Assembly: GCA_026545225.1 (NCBI GenBank)
Contig: CM048849.1
Span: 44,478,336 to 44,542,335 of the forward strand
Source of the DNA: Cornus controversa
Taxonomy: Eukaryota > Streptophyta > Magnoliopsida > Cornales > Cornaceae
Direction: 5' to 3'
Length of the DNA stretch: 64,000 nucleotides
The position numbers and the translations under genes were made by a program. Shown piece by piece: positions 1-13,000 of this stretch. Below the pieces are notes generated by a model that saw only the letters and a program-made list of their open reading frames with translations, ran no database searches and was not told where the DNA came from. The stretch's first letter is position 1. Each line of letters begins with the position of its first letter.

Positions 1-523
1 TCAGGCTGTGTAGGCTTTGGAGTCCACTGTTTAGTGTATCCCATAGCTGATATCGAATGAAAATCTGGCCTATGTGGCTCAGACAATGTATTGAAGCTGA
101 CTGTATGCGTTGGTACTTTGGAATGAAGCTCTCTTCGTTGTCCTGGAAAAAAAACTACTCCTAAACATATTAATTAGGAAAAGCTTTCCGTATTTCTTGG
201 TCGCGAGTGTGTGCAAGAGATCATTTCCGTACAATAGCTGTTTATTTAGGGATAAGCTAACACAGCTCTTGACAAGATATAAAAAGATTCAATCATATAC
301 CATGCATTCTGACAGATTTTAAATTAAATAAGTCTTTATCAACATCATATTAATACAAGTTGTAGATAACAAGCCAAGTAATTGAATTGAAAAGAAGGAA
401 AGAAAGGAAAATGATTGCAATGGATAATGCCTAACTGACAATTCACCCACCTCCTGAATAAACAAGGAAGCCCTTGGAACCATGGACTTGATTTCCCGAA
501 AATTAGTTGATTTCCTTCCTCTT

Positions 524-656
524 TTATGCAGACACCTTAGAATTTCCTGCGTGCGTCTTCAAATCAGGTTGATTCTTGAAACCTAACATCTTGTTCAAAG
601 CATTTATGTAAGCTCGGACACTGGAAACGACAATATCCATTCCTGCCCCAGTTCCA
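524..656 (-). CDS. IPMS: IPMS exon 12, distal terminal exon
   Basis: Completes Ser569 and encodes [26 protein letters not shown] and the tail [17 protein letters not shown] before TAA at 526-524. The length and tail resemble plant IPMS C-termini. A possible AATAAA on the minus strand lies about 280 bases downstream (241-246). Confidence 0.9.
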
Positions 657-3600
657 CTGGCACCAAACCGAGAAAATCACATGATTCCAACTTTCTAATT
701 TAAGCTTTGTGAATAACATTAATAATGCAGGACGGGTGAGAATGAGAGAGAGAGAGGGAGAGTAAGAGAGAGAGAGTCAAGAAGAGGAAATAGAGGGGAA
801 AGAAATCTCTGAACAATAATCTCTCTAATTAATCAATAATATGAAAAAGTTACCTCCCAATGTATCAACCCACTTGTGTGTGTGTGTGTGTCTGTGTGTG
901 TAAACATAAGAATAGAATCCCAACTCTAATACCAAATAATAAAATCCTAAATAAATTAGGAAAATAAGAAATAAAAATAAAATAAATCCTAAATCATCCT
1001 CTATGCCTATGCCTATAATAAGTGTATAGACCACATGGCTCATCAGGATCTCCATCAATTAAAACCTAACATCTTGTTCAACGCACTTATGTAGGCTTGG
1101 ACTCTGGACACAACAACATCCATTCCTGCCCCAGTTCCACTGGCTCCAAAGCGAGAAAATCACATGATTCCAACTTTTTAATTTAAGCATTGTGAATGAA
1201 ATTGAAGTACATAAAAAATAACATTAAAGTATAATATATGATCAAGCATATGGCATTGTGACCGAAGATGAAGAGAAGCACTTTAGAAAAAATATGGAAA
1301 CAAGTGTAGGTCAAACCTAAATGTACGATGGAAAGTCTCTCCAGTTGAAGCATTAGTCGATGTGTGATTATTTTCCCCACGAATTAAAACCCGGGTCGTG
1401 GCTATTGCATCAATGCCTTCTGTGACTGCATTGACCGAGTACTCAAGAAGTGTTACAGGTACCTGCATATATGGAGAAAGAATAGTTCGTCACTGAATCA
1501 GTCATACTAAAGCGAAAGATGGATGTTTGTGATGGGAGAAAACATCCATCGGCAAAAGAAAGGATTCATAGCACAAAAAACAAGTATGGGTTTCATAAGC
1601 AAATATATGATGAACTCGGTGTTAAAAAAATTTCACAACAAGAAATAAGAGTTTATTGGGAAATCGAAGGTTTTTGAGAAGTTGGATCTAGATTTTCTGG
1701 CAATGGACTCTATTCTAAGTTTATCGCAATTGCAACAAACTTTCAACAGCATTACTCCAACAAATGCTATAGGAACAAATAAGATCAAGGGAGGCAATTG
1801 ACCAAGTCGGCAGTATTATACAATGTCATCTTGGTTTCCATATGCCTGATTTGCTTGAAGCATCAATAAATTATTTGACGATTTGGTATTTAATACATAA
1901 AATATACCAATTCTTTCAAAGGTAAAAGGAACTCATTAAACATGCCAAGGGGCGCAATCATGTTCACATGAAGTATACAAAAAATTACACAAGGAACAAC
2001 ACGCCAAGCCACTAATAATAAAAACCTACCATGACATGAAACAGACACAGGTGCGGGACATGGCTCTTCGTCATGATTAGCAAAGAGGAGGAGGAAAAGG
2101 AAGAAAGGGGGAAAAAAAAAAATTACACTAACCTTTTCTTGCGATTCACAGCATGCCAATGAACCTTCCTAGGTTTATCCATGTATTTGCTCACTACACT
2201 AATTGCATGTGAAATGTCTGGATGCTACCAACTGTACTAGCATAAGGAACACGAGACATGTGCTTCACCTCCTCCTCGGTCTGTGGTGACAATTCTGCCG
2301 AAAGTCTGAAGTGGGTTGCCAATGAAGTACTCACAGGTTTTGATGCTTGCATACCGAAGCGTTCCAACACCTTCTCGATGTATTTCTTTTGTGATAAATA
2401 CAATCTGCCCGCTCCTCTGCCTCTATAAATCTCCATACCCAAAATCCTCTTCGCGACACCTAGATCCTTCATCTCAAATTCACCACTAAACTGAGCCTTC
2501 AACATGTTGATTTCTGACATGTTTCTACAAGCTATCAACATGTCATCAACATAGAGCAACAAGTACAAATACAAACCATCCAAGAGCCTCCTGTGATACA
2601 CAGAACTGTTGAACTCACTCCTACTGTAGCCATTCCCAACCATAAAGGTGTTAAATCGCTTGTACCACTATCTAGGAGACTACTTCAGCCTATACAAGAC
2701 TTCTTCAGTAGGCAAACATGGTCTTCCTTGTCCAGAATTTGAAACCCCTCAGGCTGATGCATATAAATCTGCTCTTCTAACTCTCCATGCAAGAACGCAG
2801 TCTTTACATCAAGATGCTCAAGCTCTAAGTCATATAAAGCAACCATAGCAAGTAACACTCAAATTGAGCTATGTTTCACAACAGGAGAGAAAATTTCATT
2901 GAAGTCCACCCCTTCCCTCTGTGTATAGCCTTTCGCCACCAAACGTGCCTTGAACCTCGCATCTTCCACTCCTGGAGTTCCTTCTTCTCGAAGACCCATT
3001 TACAACCCACAATCTTCTGACCCTTAGGCTTATTGACTAGCTCCCAAGTCTAGTTCTTATGAAGAAATTCAATCTCCTCACTCATGGCAACAGACCACCG
3101 TGCTGACTCTCCACCCGTGATGGCCTCATGATAAGTACACGGAACCTGCTCATCAATACTCTCTGACACACTAAGTGCATAAGCAACCGAATCAGCATGT
3201 GAAAAATCATACTTTTGAGGTGCCTTAATCGCCCTCCTCGATTTGTCTCTAGCCACACTATACCGCTACAACTGTGCATCTTCTTCTTCATCCTGAAACT
3301 ATACCTGCTCATCATTTGACTGATGAGGAACACTCTCTAACTGAACCCTGAGCTCTAGTTGAATCAACTATCTTCTTCTGAGGAGTAAGCATCGCAGACT
3401 CATGAAAGGTCACATCTCTGTTAACAAGTAATTTCTTTCTCGAAGCTTCTGGGCACCACAATCTGTAACCCTCGACCCCAGGCTCATAACCAAGAAATGC
3501 ACTTCTTAGCCCTCAGTTCAAGCTTCCCCTCGTTGACATAAGCATACATAGGACACCCCAATATTCTCATATTACTGTAACTAGCAAGAGAACCAAACCA

Positions 3601-6600
3601 TACCTTCGCCAGAGTCTTATAGTCGATAGCAGTCGATGAAGACCGGTTCACCAAGAAACAAGCTGTGGAAACAGTTTCAGCCCCGAACACTTTGTCTAAC
3701 CCAAGATTGGACAACATGCACCAAGCTCTCTCTAATAGTGTTCTGTTCATCTGTTCTACAACTCCATTCTGCTGTGGAGTTTTCCTCACTATGCGGTGTC
3801 TCACAATCCTGCGAGTCTTGCAAAACTCATTAAATTCTCGATCACAGAACTCCAAACCGTTGTCTATCCTCAAGCGTTTAACATGTTTTTCAGTCTGCTT
3901 TTCAATTAAGGTTTTCCACTGCTTGAACGTGACAAAGGTCTCATTCTTGTATTTCAGAATATAAACCCAAACTTTTCAAGAAAAATCATCAATCAACGTC
4001 ATCATATATCTACCACCACTATATGAATTAACCTGAGAAGGACCCCCAAAGATCAGAATGGCTATAATCCAATGTGCCCTTGGTCTTATGAATTCCCGCA
4101 CTGAACTTCACTCTACACTGTTTCCCAAAGACACAATGCTTACAGAAATCTAGCTTTCCGGTTTTTAGACCACCAAGCAGACCCTGCTTACTCAGAACAT
4201 CCATTCCTCTCTCACTCATGCCAGGCGCATATACCACAACCTGGTAGCATCTAAATCCAAATCCGAGGACGATATTGCAGCGGAACCTGTAACTGTGCTA
4301 CCCTGCATAGCATACAAACCATGTTGCTTCAGTCCCTTCATCACCACAAGAGCACCTTTTGAAATTCTAATGAATCCACCTTCAGCCTTGTAACTGCAAC
4401 CGATAGAATCCAGCGTACCCAAGGAAATCAAATTCTTTTTCAATTTTGGAACATGCCTGACATCAGTCAGTGTTCTCATTATACTGTCAAACATCTCAAT
4501 TTGAACTGTACCGATACATACAACCCTGCACGACACATTATTCCCCATCAGAACTTCCCCTCCATCAATGAAACAATAAAAGGTAAACCAGTCTCTGTTA
4601 GGACAAATGTGACACGAGCAACCCGAATCAAGTATCCACTCATCGCTTAAGCCACAGGCAAAAATTATGAGAATGCTACTAGTATCTGAATCATTACCCT
4701 CTGCAACAACCACCCCAGCAGCTTCAAAGGATTTTTCCCTTCCCTTCTTACGCTCTGGACAGTCTTTCCTAAAGTGCCCTTCCTTGTGACAAGTGAAGGA
4801 TTTCAGCACATTCGATTTGTTCTTACACTTAGAACGACATCTGCTACCAGACCCTCCCTTTTGATCCGTTCTCCCTCTAACAACCAAGCCCTTTGTCGAA
4901 CTTTCTGTATTGCCCTCAAACGTCCTTTTCTGCAACTCCTTAGAATTCAAAGATACCTTCACATCTTCCATGGACAAGTTAGTTTTGACATACATCATTG
5001 TATCGACAAAGTTCTCATATGAGGGTGGTAGAGAACACAACAAAATAATAGCTTGATCCTCATCCTCTATTTTAACATCAATATTCTTCAAATCCATGAT
5101 GATAACATTAACCTTGTCAATGTGGTCTTTTAGAGACGAACCTTCTGGCATCTGAATCTGAAGAGTGAACAACTGCTTCTTTAGGTACAAGCAATTCGCA
5201 AAAGACTTCGTCATATAATGGGATTCCAGCTTGCTCCACAACCCATCCGTCATAGTTTCTCCAAAAACTTCTCGCAAAACATCGTTACTCAAGCACAACA
5301 GAATCGCACTGTGTGCTTTCTCCATAGCCTCATCTTTCTTATTGTCCTTCAACTTTTCTGGCAGTGCATCCTTTCCCTTCAGCGCCTTGGTTATCCCATG
5401 TTGAACCAATAGGGCCTGTATCGTAACCCGCCAAAGGTTGAAGTCGTTCAATCCATTAAACTTCTCAATTTCCATAAACTTGGTCGACATCCCAGCTTAG
5501 AACTGAAAGCTCTGATGCCAATTTGTCGTGAAAAACTGTCGCAAACCAAGCACAATCACGAAATACGACACAAAACGAAACAAGCACCACACAGAACACA
5601 GGAATTTACGTGGTTCGACGATGTGCCTACGTCCACAGCAAAGATCCGGCGAAAGATTTCACTATGCGAAAAACAGGAGATTATAAGTTTCAACCCCAAA
5701 CCCTAGATCTCGCTCTCTTACTCTCTTTTTTCATTTTCAATGTTTTCTCTTGTTACTCATTCCAAACCCTTAGATGCCCTTATATATTGGGCTACAAGAG
5801 AGTCCTAATTCGGGTCCAAAACCTGCAAGCGCCCATTTTCGGGTCAAAACCGGGTCGCAACGCGACCCGCGTCGAGACAAAAGTCGGGCCACAACATAAC
5901 AGTAAGGAAACCCTACCAGAGAATCCAGGGTATGCCCCAAGTATTTTGTAAGGTTTTCCTATGTTGATTGAATGAAATCTCACCCCACTTCTGATCTAGA
6001 AAATTGACTTTTCAGATGAGTTCCATAGTTTTGGACGGACAAGTGGGAACCAGGAGGATTACACTGCATTACAAAATGCATTGCTGCTTCTAAATACATT
6101 GTAAAGACATACCAATCAGTTGTAACTATATTGATTTTCTTCTGAAACTAAATCATTTTTTTATCCCTTCTTATTTGGCTTTTATGAGGTTTAAACACAA
6201 ACATTAGAGATTGCTTATGATTGTAGGATTTAGTATAAGCCACTCAATCATCGCCAAAAGTTATCATTTTTAGGGAGAGACCAATATGGAAAAAGCCTTG
6301 TCTTCTTAGTCCCATCGAGGGCCAACAAAAAATAATTGTCTTTTACAGAAAAATGGCAAAACATGAAGGAAAAGATTGGATGAGAGAGATGACCAATTGA
6401 CTCATCAAGGCAACCTTAGGAAGCATAAGAAAAATTGAGAAAAGATTAAGGGAATATCTTGAGACCCAAACCTAGCTTCTTTTTTTTTCAAACACTTGGA
6501 GAGCTATGAAAACAATCTTTCAAATTAAAATTTGAAAAGATAAAAGTCCTAGAGGAACTTTTGATCAGGGAAGTGATATTAAGAGTGAAGAATGCTAAAT

Positions 6601-6678
6601 GCAACAGATGGATGTAGGTTTTCTATTTTCCTTTTTTCTTTTTTGGCACTGTATCTCTCCATATATTATGGATTTTTA

Positions 6679-6718
<40 letters not shown>

Positions 6719-9700
6719 TAGGTGGTATATATTGTAGTACACTACTGCAGTCAAACTCTTGTGATCTATGTTACCATCTTACCTGGATTACTAATAGATT
6801 CAGTTACATCTGTGTATCATTTAAACTAGATTCATTAACCTTTTAGTTGATGCTATATTAACTAGATAGTGTGTTTTTATTTTATATTATATGGCCTCAT
6901 TACTTTCTTCTCATTAATTCTATTTTTCATTATTTATTTATTTTTAAGAAGTTATTTCTAAATACATTGTTGTATCTTGCCAAGGCCAATACAAGAAGCC
7001 CGTACAGGGTCATCACAGCATGTACCAGGGCAATGTCAAAAACCACAGCGTGAAACCATTTTGATGATTCTCAGGAAAAGGTCAGCGGTCAGCACAAAGG
7101 TATTGGATTTCTTTATTTTTTATTTGGAGGACATTCAAGATTTTCAGAATAAAACGAAGGCATCCATCCACATGTCAAACTGAACCACAATCTAGTTTTG
7201 AAATGCCATTTACTTTCGGGATTGTATAACAAAATTTCCAGTCAAAAACCAATATTTGACCTTAAGTTCAACCAAATTGCCAAAGAAGTAGCATGTTTAA
7301 CTACCTATGTTATGTTGTATTATATAATTTCTTCAATCATTAAAAAGGAAGAACGTTCATCAAACAGACTTACTCAATTCAGATTAATCAACGATGAGAA
7401 CAAGAAAAAAAGGAGGATAATTGTAGGCCTTGCGAAGTGCCCCAGAGCAAACTGATGGGGGTCCTCAAACACATTCCAGGTACTTTTCCAACTTCCAAGA
7501 GAAAATGCATGCAGTTTTTGTTTAAGAGCAGAAAGCTGCTAATGTTTTTAAACTAAAGAATGTCAACTTTGTGACTCTTCTACCAGTTTTTTCCATAGTT
7601 TTTTTTTTTTGTTGACAAAGTAAAGTATTATAAAAAGCGTTCAAAGGGGGAGCGCATCCTGAAAGCTACATAAGGGAAGTTTTTTCCATAGTTCACTTTG
7701 CAACTGCAGAAACTAAACAATAGTCATGTATTATATATCTGAAAGCCTGAGCATCCTCTAAGCGCACTGTTAAGTTGAATTCCAGGTAAACACTTGTGGG
7801 CAGTGGAGATTGGAACTGATATCAAGTATGATGTGTGAAAACCAATTCATGTATACCACTGTGTTTGACACCAACAGCTGTGCAGGTGTTCCCACGGCTA
7901 GAGAAGACACTGCCTATACACAATGTGCAGCTGGTAGGTTCATGCATTCCTTGTTCTTGCATAATTTTTAATCCTACTGGAATATTGTAGTGAAAAATAA
8001 TTGCAAGTTTTCAGTTTCAAACCTTCACAATGAGATCAACAGCCTTATAAGCTGAATCAACTGGCCCTGTCCCAACCGAACACACAACAATCTCTTGCCC
8101 ACCAGCATCAATGAGTCTAACAGTTGCGGTGGGAAGACCAAGAGTTCCGCATGTAACCTGTGTTTTAGTTCCCCTTCAATTGGTTAAACTGTTATTTAAA
8201 ATTGAAGGACTAAACTGAATAATGAACAACCACATTGAAACATGAATGGGGGTCTTTATTAACCTGCACATCTCCAAGCTTCCAAACAACTTGTGGCTGA
8301 AAAACTACATCTGACATAAGTGCTATTAGATCATCGTCCGTAATACTCTGGCAAAACAACAAAGAAAAAAAGTTGGATCTAAGTGCATGCAAAAAAGCAG
8401 CTCACTTTTATCATTAAATCACATTTCCACAAACAAATAGTAGTCGGAGCTCAAGAGGCATAAAAGAATTTGACATTGTCTATACGAAACAAATTCCAGA
8501 CATTCATGTTGCTAGATGATGAATGCTGATTTAAGCTTGACACCAAAACTGGAACAGAGAAGAAACACAAGCAACTCAAGGAAAGTTCATCTGAGTACCC
8601 TTTTCGTCAATCTTTAATTAGAGACTAAAAGAACTGCCTAAACATTTCATTTCCAAGATAACCAGGCATTGAGGACCTGATAACACAATTTATAAGGTGA
8701 TATCAAAGAGGACGTTCCCCAAATAAACCATGAATTGTCAAGATGGCAACAAGATCATGATTACAGGGACATAGGGACTTGGACATAGCAACTCACCAAA
8801 ATCTGATATTCTGAAAACATGGACAGCTATGTGTGTTTTGCATGACAATGTAGGATAAAACACACACATACACACACATACTACAGATGCCTAAAATAAA
8901 GTATTATTAGGCTAGGGTTTGATTTCTGAGGTTCTTGATTGAGAATATAAGATTAAGGTTTATGGACAGAATAAGGGTTAAACTGGTTGAAGTTTAATGC
9001 TTTTATTGGTCTGAAAACAAAGAACAATGCTTGCTGGATTTTTCGGACAGCAAAAGAAAATCAAGGCTCCAGTGCAAGAGTGATAGGTAAAATTAGCAGA
9101 AGGGTCGTTCGGTCAAAGGTTCAAGTCCATTTATAGTTCTTAAATATGCATCATGATGCTGAAACTAAAGGTGAAAAGGAAGGGGAGAAAAAAAGAGAAT
9201 ATGAACCTTAGAGTCTCTGACACTTTCTAATTATCTCCCCATGAAACTATGAACTCCTGTCATTATCAGTTTAAATGATCTGCAGATAGTTCTTATTAAT
9301 CAATTCTGTCAAACTATACCTACAAGATTCATCTATAAAAAAGCACATCAATCCCCCCCCTTTTTTTTTGATAAGACACATAAACCCCAAATATAATCCT
9401 AGTAATTAAAGGATTTCGTGATTAAAACAGATTAACTAGTTCCAAATACAGAAAGAACTTATATTACAAATATAAAATTACTAACTCCATAACCAATGAA
9501 ATTAATAAAACGTTCCTATTGCAGAAAAATATCTATCTGCATAACAAACCAAGGTCAAACCTTGTTAATTCACTAAAAGGGAAACCAAATGCCCATATGC
9601 ATTAAGGGGTCAATTTCCATCAGTTTTTCATGTGCGCAAAAACCAAATCATATATATTTAATTTATTTATGTTTCAGTGTGTTCTAAACCCTAAACCCCA

Positions 9701-9971
9701 AAAACTAAAGATAAAGTTTGTATACAAAAATGCAAAAGAAATCTTGCAGTTCTGATAATCTCTAAACTGAGATTACGACGGATTCTCTTATATGTCCACA
9801 GAAGTGTTAGAAACATTGGTGGCAAAGAAGTCAGATATGCAAATATCTGACATACAGTTCTTTTTTTGATAATATGACATACAATTCTCAATAGGGATAA
9901 ATGGTGTGTGCGTCACTTGAAACCGTTTATTGTTAATACTATTGGATCTTAAGTCATTTTCAATGGAAGAA

Positions 9972-10017
<46 letters not shown>

Positions 10018-13000
10018 TGAACAATATATAAAGATTAAAATAAAATGCAGACAATGGTCTGTTTCGGCAATTTTCTTGGGAGAAACCAGGACAAGTGAAC
10101 TCCTGTTTGGTACTCACCAAAGTGCTACATATTTCACTCAATCTGGCTCACTTCAGGATCATTCTCAACCTATTTAATTTCTATTATCAACTCAATGTTT
10201 ATGACCTTTAGTTTTGACAATGATATTTTTTTTGGTGATCAAATAAGTTTAACATAAGTTCTGGATAAATAAAACTTAAAAATATATAAATTCAACTACA
10301 ACAGAACTTAGATTAACTGGGTAGCGGTATGTCCAATGGGATGAAAATCAAATACCAACTACAACAGAATTAAACACTTCTGTTCATACTGGTAGATCTG
10401 AGTCATTTGACTAATTCAAATAGCACACAGCACCATAAGAAAAGACAATTTTCAGCAAACTGCATTTTAGAACAAATCAAGCTTACAGTAATTGGATACT
10501 CAATATTACAAATGACAATTGCACGTGACTCAACTATTCAAGCTACCAGTACTTGGAGACTCAATATTACAAATTTACAATCGAACATGACTAATTGGCA
10601 AGCTGAAGTACAATTTTGCCTAGTTCTTTTTTTCTCCACTATCTCTTGCGCAAAGACGGCGCACATGATTTATGAAAGTTTAAAAATATATGGCCAACTT
10701 TCTGACTTCCTTGTTCCCCCTATTAATAAATCTTTGTCATAAGTATTCAATGGAAAATAAAAACTAACGTTCAAATGGATCAAATTATGCACTTACCTCT
10801 GCAATTAATAATAACAACAAATGGATTCAGAAATGTAAAAGTAGCACTGAAAGAAGATTTCTTTTAACCTTTTTCTTTTCAGCTACAGCTTTGAAACGCC
10901 AAAAGAGATCATCAAGTTCCTCACCGTCAATCTCATAACCCAGCTGAAAAGGTAGCAAAAGAGTATAAATTCATGAAGCCAAACAAAGTCAAACTAATCA
11001 AATTCTCCAGAGTCAACATGAAAGTTGCACTCTACCTCCAAAAGTCGAGCTTTCAGAGCATGACGTCCACTGTATTAAAATTTTCACCGAAAAAAAAGAG
11101 AGGTTATAATGTTCCCCACACGGTAAGACCATATAGACAATATCCAGAAAATAATCACATCATTGCATTTCAGCACATTGAGGAGCATGGAGAAGTTTCA
11201 ACAACCAACACTCTGTGGACACTCCTAGACACATTTCCTACACTTCATGGAAATTTTCATTATTCAAAAATAAATTTCATATTTCAGACACTTGGCCTAC
11301 ACGGTACAGACACTCTCCATCATCAATTTTAAAAAGGACAAACAAATCTTAAAAGGAGCCACATCTGACATCGTTTCAATACCCTACTTTTTCAGGATTC
11401 AATGTGTTAGTGTATCCGTGTCATATTGTAATGGTGTACTTTGTTCAGTGCTACTTAAGACTTTCAATAACAAAAATATGTCAAGCAAGTGGTTTGGCAC
11501 AGGATAGTGCTTATTCAAGATTCAACCACGCAGCATTACGCATGACCCCAGTAAAATGAGGCCAAAATCCCAGAGCCTACCTAAGCAAATCATGTGTGTT
11601 TAAATGTGTGTGAGAGAGAGAGGGAAAAATACAGAATCCAATAGACGAAAAGCTAGGAAATTGTATAGAAGTTCCCATATGAATAAGTTAATATGTGATA
11701 ATTACTCAAACCTAATTCGATGACAACCACTTTTACTACCCTCTAAAAGTGGGTATGAAGATGAACACCACTTCTGACAATTACATGGAATATTTGTTAA
11801 CAGCCAGCTATGTTACCCGGACTCTCCTATTCCCCTTAATGTACCAGTATCGACATAACATGACAAGGGCATGGGTATGGGTATGAGTATGGGATATGTG
11901 TCCGGCACACAACCGAAACCAGATACCTGGATCCTCTAATCACGATGATGGAAGAAGAAAACCTCATATGCGATAGCAAAGAAGGGTTACTTATTTTTGA
12001 GATAGATGGAATCTCTCTTTTTTTTTCACCATATTTCATTTCATTTTCATTTTGAGTGCATTTTTAACTAATAATAGCCTCATACATTATACTTTTAACA
12101 TATTATATTTTCAAGTGTGTATTACGTGTCCACATACTCATATCCAAGTTTTTGATACATTTCAATCCGAGTCCATATATTCCAAGATTTGAGATTTAGG
12201 GAGGTCTGACATTTAGACACATATCCATACCCGAAACAAGTACCTGAGTCCAAAAAGGCACAGACAACCAGCAGTATATACTCATTTCACTAAAATCATC
12301 CACTTCATATTCCCTTCTCACGTCTTGTCGCCCATTTCTTCACACTAAATGGTTTCACCAAAACAAGGCATTTGCTATATTATTTTCCCTTTTTTTCACA
12401 TTCCATAAAATTGACAAGAGGCTTGAATCTTGCAAAAAATTCTTTAAATTTTTGCACATATGAGAAAATTAACCCACAATGTCAGGTATGATTTGATAGT
12501 TCATTAAAAATAATGCCAAAGTGACAAAATACATATAATACACACATGCAAGCACGCACACAAACTGGCACGACACACCCCATTGTGTAGATACTGCCCG
12601 CTTTGCACTCTCCATGCTCACAGTTTTCAAAACGCGTCTACATAGTTAGGAGATGTCGACTCATATAAGTGACAGCAACTTCCTCCCATCCCCAGGCAAT
12701 GTGGGATGTCACAATCACCCCCTCTTGGGACCCAGTGTCCTCGCTGGCCTGACTCTCACGGGCTTGTGCATGCTCTTCCCATTTTCAGCTGGGGATTGAC
12801 TTTGATACCAAACTATCACACTCCAAAATTTATACTGGGATCACTCACCCCCAACAACACTTGACATGACCATTTACACATCCCAACCAAACAAAACAAA
12901 ATAACAAACGACTGATTTAAAATAACTAATTTAAACCAAATCTTGTTAATAACCATCATCAAGGTCTTCAATAGAAACAATAAAGAAACAAGTGTCAATA

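Larger units (their letters stand above)
2104..5901 (-). mobile_element. Ty1/copia retrotransposon, 3'-truncated, in IPMS intron 10
   Basis: In minus-strand order the element shows a 5' LTR (5901-5524), a primer-binding site, gag, protease, integrase and reverse transcriptase, then breaks off near 2104. RNase H, polypurine tract and 3' LTR are absent. Coding frames carry several shifts, so it is defective. It lies in the same orientation as IPMS. Confidence 0.88.

Noticed and set aside
9788-10141. Serine-rich minus-strand frame
   Set aside because: The serine run is simply the GAA microsatellite read in another frame within intron 8.
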